Shown: positions 17,737 to 26,166 of the stretch, in pieces
Layout of the letters: every line of letters starts with the position of its first letter
Numbering within the stretch: position 1 is the stretch's first letter
Assembly (NCBI GenBank): GCA_963754955.1
Contig: CAVWHY010000012.1
Span: 496,001 to 560,000 of the forward strand
DNA length: 64,000 nt
Reading direction: 5' to 3'
From: CAVQJU01 sp963754955
GTDB taxonomy: Bacteria; Acidobacteriota; Vicinamibacteria; Vicinamibacterales; CAVVIG01
Made by a program: the position numbers and the translations under genes
Notes under the pieces: generated by a model
Told to the model about the DNA's origin: nothing
What the model saw: the letters and a program-made list of their open reading frames with translations, nothing else
The model's database searches: none

Positions 17737-18722
17737 TTGCCGACCACCAGCACCTTGAACGAGTCCGGGAGAAACGGCGCGCGGCCGCCGGCCGCCGCCT
17801 GTCCGGCCGTCGCTGTCGGCACATACACGTTGTGCGTCTTCTCGTCGAGCGCGATCGTCCGCGCGCCGCGCTCGGTCGCGATGTTCTCGAGCACGTCCCA
17901 TTTGCCGCCCGTCTGCTGCACGATCGTCAGCGTGCCGTCGCCGTTCGAGCTGAACGCGTAGCCGGTGCCCGGATCGAACGCCGCGCCGTCAGACCCCGCG
18001 CCGATGGCCGGAGTGGCGACGACCTTGCCGGCGTCGGGATCCGACACGGCCATCACCCGGTTGCCGCAGACCGAGAACAGCCGGCGATTCTTCGCGTCGA
18101 ACGCGAGGCCCGACGGACCTTCGCACGCCGTGAGCGCGTACTTCTTCGTGACGGTGGCCTTGGCCGCGTCGATCTCGACGATCTCGCTGGTGTCTTCGAT
18201 GTTGACGTACAGCCTGCCCGTTGCCATCGGCCACCGAGAACTCCGGCTTGCCGGGCAGCGGAATCGTGGCGGCGACGGCACCGGTCTTCGCGTCAATCGC
18301 GGTCGCGCTTCTTCGAGCGGCCGTTGAACGTGAAGACCCGCCCCGACACGGCGTCGTAGCGGATCGAATCCGGGTTCTCGCCGGTCGCCGCCGTGCCGAT
18401 CGCCTTCAGCGTCTTCAGATCGAAGATCGTCACGTTGTTGCCGCGGCCGTTGCTGACGAAGCCGCGGTTCAGCTCCGGCGCGATCGCGATGCCGTGGACG
18501 CCCGGCGTGTCGGGTATGTCGCCGACCACTTTGTTCGCGTCGAGATCGACGACGACGACATGCGTCGCGTGCGAGACATAGAGCCGCCGCGCCGCGCTGT
18601 CGACGGTCAGGTAGTCCCAGCCGCCCTTCGCCGCCGATCTTGATCTCGCCGACGACGTGATACCCGGTGGAAGCGGCCCCCACGAGAACCGGCAGCAGGG
18701 CCAGGACGAATAGCTTTCGCAC
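17733..18722 (-). CDS. YncE-like secreted beta-propeller protein, first gene of the efflux operon
   Basis: About 330 residues after rejoining. The GTG at 18722 has GGGAGG six bases upstream and opens a signal peptide (VRKLFVLALLPVLVGAASTG). It contains YVTN/YncE-type propeller blades (YVSHATHVVVVDLDANKVV, VTIFDLKTLKAIGTAATGENPD, FSVCGNRVMAVSDPDAGKVV). These proteins sit in the periplasm and some bind metals or nucleic acids, but the role in an efflux operon is not established. The frame slips near 18,635, 18,300 and 18,230. Tight coupling with tolC argues it works with or reports on the pump. Confidence 0.85.
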   Translation of the reverse strand: MRKLFVLALLPVLVGAASTGYHVVGEIKIGGEGRLGLPDRRQRGAAALCLARDACRRRRSRREQSGRRHTRHAGRPRHRDRAGAEPRLRQQRPRQQRDDLRSEDAEGDRHGGDRREPGFDPLRRRVGAGLHVQRPLEEARPRLTRRPVPSPPRFRCPASRSSRWPMATGRLYVNIEDTSEIVEIDAAKATVTKKYALTACEGPSGLAFDAKNRRLFSVCGNRVMAVSDPDAGKVVATPAIGAGSDGAAFDPGTGYAFSSNGDGTLTIVQQTGGKWDVLENIATERGARTIALDEKTHNVYVPTATAGQAAAGGRAPFLPDSFKVLVVGK

Positions 18723-18913
18723 GCGAACCTCCCGGTGGCAGCCGCCACCTCGCACACCTTCACAACCTGATAACGATAAACCATGCCGCGACGATCCGGC
18801 GTGGCGAGCCCGCGCCGGGGATGGGCCCCTCCACAACGCCGCACTATAGCGACGCGAAGATGAACGCACGATGACAGCGGTCGCCGCCAGAGCCCATGGT
18901 GTAGGCTCTTTTC

Positions 18914-19603
18914 GTGCGCGTTCTCCTGGTCGAAGACGAGCCGAGCGCCGCTCGTATGCTGGCGAAGGGTCTTCGCGAGCAGGCCTACGCGGTCGACGTG
19001 GCGGCCGACGGCGAAACGGCGATATTCCAGGCCGGCACCACCGATTACGACGCCATCGTCCTCGACGTCATGCTGCCGGCGAAAGACGGCTTCGCCGTCT
19101 GCCGTGCGATTCGCGCCTCTGGTTCACGCGTGCCGATTCTGATCGTCACCGCGCGAGATGCCGTCGACGCCCGGATCGAGGGCCTGGACTGCGGCGCCGA
19201 CGACTACCTGGTCAAGCCGTTCGACTTCGGCGAGCTGCTCGCGCGGCTCCGCGCGCTGATCCGTCGCGGGCGCCTGCCGCTCCTGCCCGAGCAGGTCGTT
19301 GTCGGTTCGCTCACGCTCGACACGCGCAGCCGCCGCGTGTGTGTCGGCGCGCATGACGTCTCGCTGACGGCGCGGGAGTACGCGCTGCTCGAGTATCTCG
19401 CGCGGCGTGCGGGAGACGTCGTCAGTCGTGCGGACATCGCCGAGCATGTCTGGGACGATCGCTACGATCCCATGTCGAACGTCGTCGACGTGTACGTCCA
19501 GCGCCTCCGCCGCAAGCTCGATCAGGGCGACTCGGAGTCGTTGATCCGCACGCGGCGCGGCGAGGGATATCAACTCGTCGCGGACGGCGGGGAGGCACGA
19601 TGA
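18914..19603 (+). CDS. OmpR/PhoB-family response regulator
   Basis: 229 residues, intact. The receiver domain (1-115) has the acidic pocket (VEDEPSA), the phospho-acceptor Asp in AIVLDVMLPAKDG (about residue 51), the Thr in LIVTARD and the Lys in YLVKPFDF. The C-terminal winged helix (about 130-225) carries LTAREYALLEYLARR, SRADIAEHVWD and the recognition helix SNVVDVYVQRLRRKL. The start is GTG at 18914, seven bases after a TAGGCT, with no Shine-Dalgarno, suggesting a leaderless mRNA. It is divergent from the RND operon, the usual arrangement for a regulator of efflux (compare CusRS/CusCFBA), so it probably controls that operon. Confidence 0.95.
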   Translation: MRVLLVEDEPSAARMLAKGLREQAYAVDVAADGETAIFQAGTTDYDAIVLDVMLPAKDGFAVCRAIRASGSRVPILIVTARDAVDARIEGLDCGADDYLVKPFDFGELLARLRALIRRGRLPLLPEQVVVGSLTLDTRSRRVCVGAHDVSLTAREYALLEYLARRAGDVVSRADIAEHVWDDRYDPMSNVVDVYVQRLRRKLDQGDSESLIRTRRGEGYQLVADGGEAR

Positions 19604-20882
19604 ACCAGCCGTCGCTGCGCCTCCGGCTGACCGTCTGGTACACGGTGGCGCTGCTCGTCACGTTGTGCCTCGGCGCAGCGGTCATCCTGCGCGCGCAGGC
19701 CGGCGTCGGCCTGCGCCGTGTCGACCGTGAGCTCGACGACCTCTCGGGAACGTTGACGAGCGTCCTCGGCGACGAGTTGGGGGAAACTCCGGACGTCGCG
19801 GGCGCCGCCGGGAGGCGTGCGAGACGGTGAAGGCGCCGGGCCGGGCCGTCGCGATTCTCGACGCATCCGGTCACCCTCTTGCGGCGCACTGGGATGGTCT
19901 GGACCCTCCCGCGGCGCTGGCCGGAAGCAATGGATCGCGACGCGTGTGGACGGCGGTCTCACCGGGCGGAGACTGGCGCGTGCACGCCGTGCCGCAGTCG
20001 TTTCGGACCCGCTCGTTTGTCCTGCTCGTCGCGGCGCCGCTCTCCGACGTGACGCGCGAGCAGCACGAAGTCCAGGAGGCGATGGTGATCGGCATCCCGA
20101 TCGCGTTGCTGATCGCCTCTGCCGGAGGCCTCTACCTGGCGTCGGTCGGCCTGCGTCCGATCACCGAGGCGCTCCGCACGCAGCGGCAATTCATGGCCGA
20201 CGCGTCGCACGAGCTCCGCACCCCCGTGTCGATCGTCCGTGTCTCGGCAGACGTCGCGCTCAGCCGCGAGCATCGCGACGAAGCAGAATATCGCGAGGCG
20301 CTGGGCATCGTCGCCGGCCAGGCACAGCGGCTCGGCCGGCTGGTTGACGACATGCTCGTCCTCGCGCGCGCCGACGCGGGCGGCTACGCGCTGCGCCTGT
20401 CGGACTTGTATTTCGACGAGGTCGTCGCCGACTGCGGGCGCGCCGCCGGAGTGCTGGCGACCGAACGGGGCGTCACGATTCGTCTGGGCGGTGCGACCGA
20501 TGTGTCCGTGACGGGCGACGAGGACCTGCTTCGCCGGCTCGTGCTGAACATCCTGCAGAACGCCGTTCAACACAGTCCCGCCGGCGGCGATGTCGAGGTG
20601 GAACTCGTCCGCGAGCCCGGACACGTACGGCTGCGCGTCAGCGACCATGGACCCGGCATTCCGATCGCGGATCGGACGCGGATCTTCGATCGGTTCGTGC
20701 AGGTTGATGCCGCGCGGGGCGGACGGGGAACGGGCCTGGGGCTTCCGATCGCGCGCTGGATCGCCGAAGCCCACCGCGGCACGCTCGCGCTCGACGCGAG
20801 CGGTCCGAACGGCAGCACGTTTACGGTCGTCTTGCCGGCGAACCCGACCGACCGTCGGAAGCGGGTCGAAGATGGGCGCTAG
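19600..20882 (+). CDS. Sensor histidine kinase partner of the adjacent response regulator, one frameshift
   Basis: About 427 residues after rejoining near 19,820. The ATG overlaps the regulator's stop (ATGA). There are two membrane segments (TVWYTVALLVTLCLGAAVIL near residue 10, and IPIALLIASAGGLYLASVGL near 170) around a periplasmic sensor domain of about 140 residues. Then come the H-box FMADASHELRTPVSI, N-box LLNILQNAVQHSP, G1 DHGPGIPIADRTRIFDRF and G2 GGRGTGLGLPIARW. No long HAMP domain is evident between the second span and the H-box. It is an inner-membrane kinase phosphorylating the OmpR-type regulator, with the signal unknown. Confidence 0.93.
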
Positions 20883-21088
20883 CTGACCTTTTTCTTCGCG
20901 GCGCGCTTGCGCGGGGTCTTCGCCGGGGCCGGTTCGTTGGTCGCCTGGAGCGTGACCATGCTGGTCTTGAAAGTCTTGCGTCCGCCCTCGTCGAACTCAA
21001 TGACGGTGTGGTGCTCGTTCACCTCGACCAGCGTGCCCGGTCCGTACGTGGACTGAACGACGCGGTCGCCCTTCTGCCATGCTTTCAT
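20879..21088 (-). CDS. Small SH3/Tudor-like protein with basic tail
   Basis: 69 residues. The body reads KGDRVVQSTYGPGTLVEV, then HTVIEFDEGGRKTFKTSMV, the pattern of small SH3-like beta-barrels such as the CarD/UvrD-C-terminal type (G-D-R-V ... G-x-G-T-V). The tail is Lys/Arg-rich (PRKRAAKKK), so it may bind nucleic acid or RNA polymerase; this is inference. It converges on the histidine kinase with a 4-base overlap of the ends. Confidence 0.75.
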   Translation of the reverse strand: MKAWQKGDRVVQSTYGPGTLVEVNEHHTVIEFDEGGRKTFKTSMVTLQATNEPAPAKTPRKRAAKKKVS

Positions 21089-21139
21089 CGTTATCCTATG
21101 CTCGCGGGGGCACAGCCCCCGCGTGCGGGTACGCTCAGG

Positions 21140-21475
21140 CTACCAGCGGGGCTCGCGGCGTCCGCCGCCGCCACCGCCGCCGCCACGGTTGCCGCCAAAT
21201 CCGCCGCCGCCGCCAAACCCGCCTTCGGGCTTCGGCCGCGCTTCGTTGACGGTGAGACTGCGGCCGCCCATCTGGAACTGGTTGAACTCCGACGCCGCCT
21301 TCTGGGCCTCTTCGTCCGTCGACATCTCGACGAACGCGAACCCTCTGGCACGCCCCGTCGCGGCATCGCGCATGACGCGCACCGACTCGACGGTCCCCGC
21401 CTTGCTGAACAGATCCTGGAGTTCCGCTTCCCCCGTGCTGTACGGGAGGTTCCCAACGTAAAGCCTTCGACCCAT
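21140..21475 (-). CDS. RRM RNA-binding protein with glycine-rich tail
   Basis: 111 residues. It is a single RNA-recognition motif with RNP2 (LYVGNL, residues 5-10) and RNP1 (RGFAFVEM, about 44-51) plus a Gly-rich tail. The closest known types are the cold-inducible RNA-binding proteins of cyanobacteria and other bacteria, which act as RNA chaperones. The ATG is preceded by AGGATAAGG. The roughly 245-base upstream region, shared divergently with namZ, could hold a regulatory 5' leader, but no structure stood out. Confidence 0.95.
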   Translation of the reverse strand: MGRRLYVGNLPYSTGEAELQDLFSKAGTVESVRVMRDAATGRARGFAFVEMSTDEEAQKAASEFNQFQMGGRSLTVNEARPKPEGGFGGGGGFGGNRGGGGGGGGRREPRW

Positions 21476-21719
21476 ACCTTATCCTCGCTCTACAAAAAGT
21501 GGTTGCACCACAGTGCTAAGCAATCACGTGCGAGGAGAGCGAGTCAGGACGGAGGCTCGATCGGCACTCGGCGCGGGCGAAGCTGGCAGGCGGCACCACC
21601 AAGGGCGCGTAGCATATCAACGGTTCTGGCCAACACGCAAGTACAGAACGCCCCGCAAACACGCAGTTTGGTGCGCGCTGGCGGCTTCGTGTGACGAAAT
21701 TCGTGTGAAATAATCACCC

Positions 21720-22881
21720 ATGGTACAGCTCGGATGTGAGCGGCTCCTCGCGTCGAGCGCGCTCGACGGCAAACGCGTCGGCCTGGTGTGCAACCCCGCG
21801 TCGGTGGATTCCAGCCTCGGCCACGTCGCGGATCTCTTTGCCCGGCACCCGCGGCTCGAGCTGGCCGCCCTTTTCGGGCCCCAGCACGGCTTCCGGTCGG
21901 ACGTGCAGGACAACATGATCGAGACCCGGCACGGGCAGGATGAGATCCGCCGCGTGCCGGTGTACTCGCTGTACAGCGAGACGCGGGAGCCCACGGCCAA
22001 GATGTTGGCCGATCTCGACATCCTCGTCATCGACCTCCAGGATGTGGGATCGCGCATCTACACGTTCATCTACACGATGGCCAATTGCCTGATCGCCGCC
22101 CGAAAGCACGGCGTCAAGGCCATCGTGTGCGACCGGCCCAACCCGATCGGCGGCCTCGCGGTCGAAGGGCCGATGCTAGCGCCGGGCTTCGAATCGTTCG
22201 TCGGGCAGTACCCGATTCCCATGCGCCACGGGATGACGATCGGCGAACTGGCGCAGCTCTTCAACGCGGAGTTCGGGATCGGCGCGGACCTCGATGTCGC
22301 AGGGATGGAGGGCTGGCAGCGGGAGATGTATTTCGACGCCACCTGTCTGCCCTGGGTGATGCCGTCGCCGAACATGCCGACGCTCGACTCGGCGGTGGTG
22401 TATCCGGGGTGCGTGCTCTTCGAGGGCACGAACGTCTCTGAGGGCCGCGGCACCACGCGACCGTTCGAGCTCGTGGGCGCGCCGTGGGCGATGGCCGAGC
22501 GGTTTGCCGATGGCATGAACCGCGCGGGCCTTCCCGGCGTGCGCTTCCGGCCGGCCGTCTTCGAGCCCACGTTCCAGAAACACGCGCGGACCGCGTGCGG
22601 CGGCTGCCAGGTGCACGTCACCGACCGCGCGGCATTCCGATCGGTCCAGACGGGCGTGGCGCTCATCGCCGCATTTCGCGCCGCGGATCCCGATCGCTTC
22701 AAGTGGCGCGATCCGCCGTACCGAGTACGAGGCGCACAAGATGCCCATCGACATCCTGGCGGGATCGTCCGAGCTGCGCGAGCAGATCGATGGCGGCGTC
22801 AGCGCACGCGAGATCGCGCGATCGTGGGAACCGTCGGTTGGTGTGTTCGCGAAGAGCCGCGAGCGATATCTGATCTACTAA
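21720..22881 (+). CDS. namZ: NamZ-type exo-beta-N-acetylmuramidase (DUF1343), one frameshift
   Basis: About 387 residues. Conserved stretches are KRVGLVCNPASVD, LAALFGPQHGFRSDVQDNM, PVYSLYSETREPT, VIDLQDVGSRIYTFIYTM, CDRPNPIGG and FEGTNVSEGRGTTRPFE, all hallmarks of the DUF1343/NamZ family, which removes terminal MurNAc residues from peptidoglycan fragments. An extra C near 22,724 shifts the frame; deleting it restores the C-terminus (YEAHKMPIDILAGSSELRE) and the TAA at 22881. No signal peptide is seen, so this may be a cytosolic recycling enzyme. The AT-rich stretch GAAATAATC directly before ATG 21720 hints at a leaderless start. Confidence 0.92.
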
Positions 22882-22885
22882 AGGC

Positions 22886-22952
22886 CATCACGACGGCACG
22901 AAGGTCACGAAGATCCCTTTGGATTCTTCGTGTCTTCGTGTCCGTCGTGATG
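22886..22952. repeat. 67-bp long inverted repeat of the CTTCGTG family
   Basis: The left arm CATCACGACGGCACGAAGG continues TCACGAAG; the right arm starts CTTCGTGTCTTCGTGTCC and ends GTCGTGATG. The arms are about 27 bp with few mismatches around a short A/T-rich loop, lying between namZ and the next convergent gene, so it may act as a bidirectional terminator. Confidence 0.8.
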
Positions 22953-22960
22953 AAAGTGTC

Positions 22961-23854
22961 CTATTTGAAGTGTGCCGACGAGAGCTCGTTCTCCTGGCAG
23001 ACGAACTCAATCAGCTCGTCGTCCGGCATGAGGCGCTGCGTCACCTTGACCGTCCACGGACGGGTGTAGGCTTTCGGGTCGTCGACCGTGAGCTCGAGCT
23101 CCAGCGTGCCGACGTTGACGCGCCGGAACCGTTCGGTCATCTTTCCCGCTTCCGTCAGCGGGCTGCCGTTGACGTCGAGCCACCCGCCATCGCGGAATCC
23201 GGTCGTTTCGACGACCAGCGTGTCGCCCGCCCACTTGCCGCTCGAATAGCCGAACCACCATGGCTGCGCGTCGCGCGGCGGCAGCGCCCGGCCGTCCGTG
23301 AAGATCTGCCGCACGCCGCCGTTGCCCTCGTACAGGATGACGATCTGTTTCGGCGACCAGATGATCTTCCGCGGCTCCGGGTGCAGGTGCAGCTGCATGT
23401 TGCCGAGCGGGAGGCAGTGCGCGTCGGGGTTGTCCTTGGCGTTCTCGGCGGTCCGCTTGTCCTTCAACGCCCGCGCCCAGGGCTGGAACGGCAGGCCGCC
23501 TGGAATGGCGCTGCCGATGTCGAAGAACATCGCGATGCTCGGCGCGGGCGGGCGCCGGCTCTCGGCAGAACGCGAGCCCGGCGCACCGCCGGTCCCGGAG
23601 ACCGATCCGCCCGCGGCCGCGCCCTCGCGCCAGCCGAGATTTTCCCACACGCCCGAGAGGTCGGGTTTCCCGTCGGGCGTGCGCGGGGCCGGCGCCGACA
23701 TGTTCACCTTGCCGTCGGCCGTACGCGACACGCCGGTGTCGGTATGCCGCGGCCACTGCGCTTCGACCGATGGCGGCAGCCACGCGACGAACGCGACGAT
23801 CATGGCGGGCGCGATGATGCCGGCGGCGCCGGCTGTCTTGAGCGACGGATTCAT
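22961..23854 (-). CDS. Secreted protein with 'TPDGKPDLSGVW' motif, unknown function
   Basis: 297 residues with a signal peptide or N-terminal anchor (AGIIAPAMIVAFVAWLPPSVEA). The mature N-terminus has the characteristic RTPDGKPDLSGVWENLGW. Further on come CLPLGNMQLHLHPEPRKIIW, VILYEGNGGVRQIFTDGR and WWFGYSSGKWAGDTLVVETTGF, the layout of a widespread Acidobacterial secreted family with no assigned function; it looks beta-rich. Its ATG overlaps the stop of the DinB gene (ATGA), so both are co-translated. Confidence 0.8.
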   Translation of the reverse strand: MNPSLKTAGAAGIIAPAMIVAFVAWLPPSVEAQWPRHTDTGVSRTADGKVNMSAPAPRTPDGKPDLSGVWENLGWREGAAAGGSVSGTGGAPGSRSAESRRPPAPSIAMFFDIGSAIPGGLPFQPWARALKDKRTAENAKDNPDAHCLPLGNMQLHLHPEPRKIIWSPKQIVILYEGNGGVRQIFTDGRALPPRDAQPWWFGYSSGKWAGDTLVVETTGFRDGGWLDVNGSPLTEAGKMTERFRRVNVGTLELELTVDDPKAYTRPWTVKVTQRLMPDDELIEFVCQENELSSAHFK

Positions 23855-24335
23855 GGTAACCCCTGCGTTGCCGCCGCGCGCGCGCGGCGAATCTGGGCGG
23901 CGTGATTGTGGGCGTGCGACGCGTAAATTTCAAGCCAGGTGTCCATCGTGTAGCGGCCGCTCTCGCTGTGCGTGCCTTCCCGGGCCCAATCCGCCTCGCT
24001 CATCCGCTCCAGGATCTCGGCCGTCGACCGGCGCGCCGCCCGCAGCGCGTCGAGGCTCGCGTCGACGGGACGGTCGTAGTGCAGCCGGCGCGCGAACTCG
24101 TTTTCGTCGTACGCGGCAATTGCGGGACGATCCGACGCGAGCAGGAGGCGGAGACGAATCGCCGACGTCATCTCGCTGTCGGCCAGGTGGTGGACGATCT
24201 CGCGCGCCGACCATTTGCCCGGCGCCGGGTGCGCGTCCAGCTCCGCCTCGGTCGCGCCCTTCCAGCGCTTCGGTCACCGCTCGGTAACCGTCCTTGTACT
24301 GGTCGATGAGCTTTCCGGCGGGTCTCGGGATCCAT
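23851..24335 (-). CDS. DinB/YfiT-superfamily protein, frameshifted
   Basis: About 160 residues after correcting two indels (near 24,313 and 24,258). The corrected N-terminus reads MDPETRRKLIDQYKDGYRAV, followed by WSAREIVHHLADSE (first metal His), LLLASDRPAIAAYDENEFARR and YASHAHNHAAQIRRAR (C-terminal His pair). This is the four-helix DinB_2 metalloprotein fold related to bacillithiol or mycothiol S-transferases and damage-inducible proteins; the substrate is unknown. It is coupled to the downstream secreted protein. Confidence 0.85.
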
Positions 24336-24349
24336 ATCAGCACCTGTTT

Positions 24350-24408
24350 ATCACGAAGGCACGACGGCCACGACTCGACCTGACCTCGTGTCGTGCCTTC
24401 GTGATGAA
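24350..24408. repeat. Long inverted repeat of the CTTCGTG family (second copy)
   Basis: The left arm ATCACGAAGGCACGACGG pairs with the right arm CGTGCCTTCGTGATGA; the arms are about 22-24 bp with an internal GGCCACGA/TCGTGT segment. It lies between the DinB and LOG genes on the same strand, so in transcripts it would form a strong hairpin after the LOG stop. Confidence 0.75.
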
Positions 24409-24420
24409 GGCGCTCGCCGA

Positions 24421-25284
24421 TCAGCCCCTCGTGCGGGCGATGCCGGGCGCCCACGCTTCCTGGCCCGACGGCTGGCTCGAGGTGCGTCGTGAGATGGGCG
24501 CGGAGCTGCTCGAACGCCTCGGCCGGTGAGTCCGCGAAGCGAATGAGGTCCATGTCCTGCTCGGCGATCGCACCCCACTCGGCAAACGGCTTGAAGTCGA
24601 TGACGGCGTCCCAGAACTCGCGGCCGTAGAGGATGACGCCGATCTTCTTCGACAGCTTGTCGGTCTGCACGAGCGTCAGGATCTCGAAGAGCTCGTCGCA
24701 CGTGCCGAAGCCGCCGGGAAAGATCACGAGCGCCTTCGCCAGGTACGCGAACCAGAACTTCCGCATGAAGAAGTAGTGGAACTCGAAGTGCAGGCCGTCG
24801 GTGATGAACGGGTTCGCGCCCTGCTCGAACGGCAGCCGGATGTTCAGCCCGATGGTCTTGCCGCCGGCCTCGCGCGCGCCGCGGTTCGCGGCTTCCATGA
24901 TGCCCGGCCCGCCGCCGGACGTGACGACGAAGCGGTGGTAGTCGGACTGGAACGACAGGGTCCAGCTGGTGAGCAATCCGGCGAGCTCACGGGCCTCCTC
25001 GTAGATACCGCGCCCATTCGACGGCCTTGCGCGATCGTTTGAGCTCGGCTGCGTAGTGCTCGTCCGCGCCGTCGACGCCCCTGGCGCGCAGCGTCGACGA
25101 GCGCGCGGAGCGCGCGTTCCCGCGAATCGACGCGCGCCGACCCGAAAAAGACGACGGTGTCCTGGATCTTTTCTTCCCTGAAGCGCCGCAGCGGCTCGAG
25201 GTACTCGGCGAGAATGCGGATCGGCCGGGCTTCCGGGCTCTCGAGAAACTCCGGATAGTGATACGCCAACGGCTGCTGGGACAT
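24421..25284 (-). CDS. LOG-family protein (cytokinin-riboside phosphoribohydrolase-like), frameshifted
   Basis: About 287 residues. The N-terminal part runs MSQQPLAYHYPEFLESPEAR to VVFFGSAR. After two compensating indels between about 25,010 and 25,085 it continues HRFVVTSGGGPGIMEAANRG (the LOG motif), GLNIRLPFEQGANPF and ALVIFPGGFGTCDELFEILT (the PGGxGTxxE motif). LOG enzymes cleave nucleoside monophosphates, releasing ribose-5-phosphate; these long bacterial members are often mislabelled lysine decarboxylases. The C-terminus is uncertain: as sequenced the frame stays open into the repeat, while a further slip near 24,480 would end it at 24421. Confidence 0.85.
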
Positions 25285-25331
25285 ATGCCTGCCACTTTAT
25301 CATCGGCGGCCGGTGACGCTATGATCGCGGC

Positions 25332-25794
25332 GTGCCCGAACTGCACGTCTCGGCGGTGATTGACGCGCCGCCGCAGCGGATTCTGAAGGCGTTTTTCGAG
25401 CCGAAGGCGCTGCACGTCTGGTGGGAGGTGGCGCACGCGGTCACGACGCCGCGTGTGCTCGGACCCTACGCCGTCGCGTGGGAAACGACGGAATTCCGCG
25501 ACGCGGTGCTCGGCCGCCTCGGCGGCGTCTTCCGCGGCACGGTGATGCAGTACCAGGCGGACCGCGGGTTCTTCGTCGCCGACGCATTCTGGCTGCCGCC
25601 CGACGGCGATCCGATCGGCCCGATGGTATTCGAGGTGCAGCTCACACCGACCGGTGAGAACGGCACGGGCCACCGAGGTGCGCGTGACGCAGCACGGCTA
25701 CGAAGAGAGCGAGCGCTGGCGGCGGTATTACGAGGTGATCGCGCTCGGGTGGACGCGCGCCCTCACGTCGCTCAAGTCGTTACTGGAAAAGTAG
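25332..25794 (+). CDS. SRPBCC/AHSA1-like (START-fold) protein, one frameshift
   Basis: About 154 residues. VSAVIDAPPQRILKAFFEPKALHVWW is the typical start of an SRPBCC domain; an indel near 25,670 separates it from the ending RVTQHGYEESERWRRYYEVI plus the C-terminal helix LTSLKSLLEK. These proteins form a hydrophobic ligand cavity; the family includes Hsp90-ATPase-activator-like proteins, but the ligand is unknown. The GTG start lies 6 bases after a TATGAT at 25320-25325, so the mRNA may be leaderless. Confidence 0.85.
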
Positions 25795-25800
25795 ACACGT

Positions 25801-26166
25801 ATGCAACGCACTTTCCTGTCTGGCCGGCGCGCTCGCTGGTCTCGTCGGGGTCGGGTTCGGCGCCTTCGGCGCGCACGGGCTCCGCGGACGGCTGTCCGCG
25901 GAGATGCTCGGCGGTGTTCGAGACCGGCGTGCGTTACCAGATGTACCACGCGCTGGCGCTGATGGCGCTGGCCGCGCTGTCGGACCGCCTCAACGGCCGC
26001 CTCATCGAGGCGGCCGGGTGGCTGTTCGTCGCGAGGCATCGTGCTGTTCTCGGGCAGCCTCTACCTGCTGGCGGTGACGGGCGTCACCGTGCTCGGCGCC
26101 ATCACGCCGATTGGAGGCGTCGCCTTCCTGGCCGGCTGGGCGTGTCTCGTGCTCGCTACGCTTTGA
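25801..26166 (+). CDS. DUF423-family small membrane protein, frameshifted
   Basis: About 121 residues after correcting three indels (about 25,820, 25,910 and 26,033). Recognisable pieces in order are LVGVGFGAFGAHGLRGRLS, FETGVRYQMYHALALMALAAL and GIVLFSGSLYLLAVTG, ending GAITPIGGVAFLAGWACLVL. This is the YwdK/DUF423 pattern with four membrane helices; its function is unknown. It starts 6 bases after the SRPBCC stop and its end overlaps the convergent sigma-54 activator gene by 11 bases. Confidence 0.82.
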
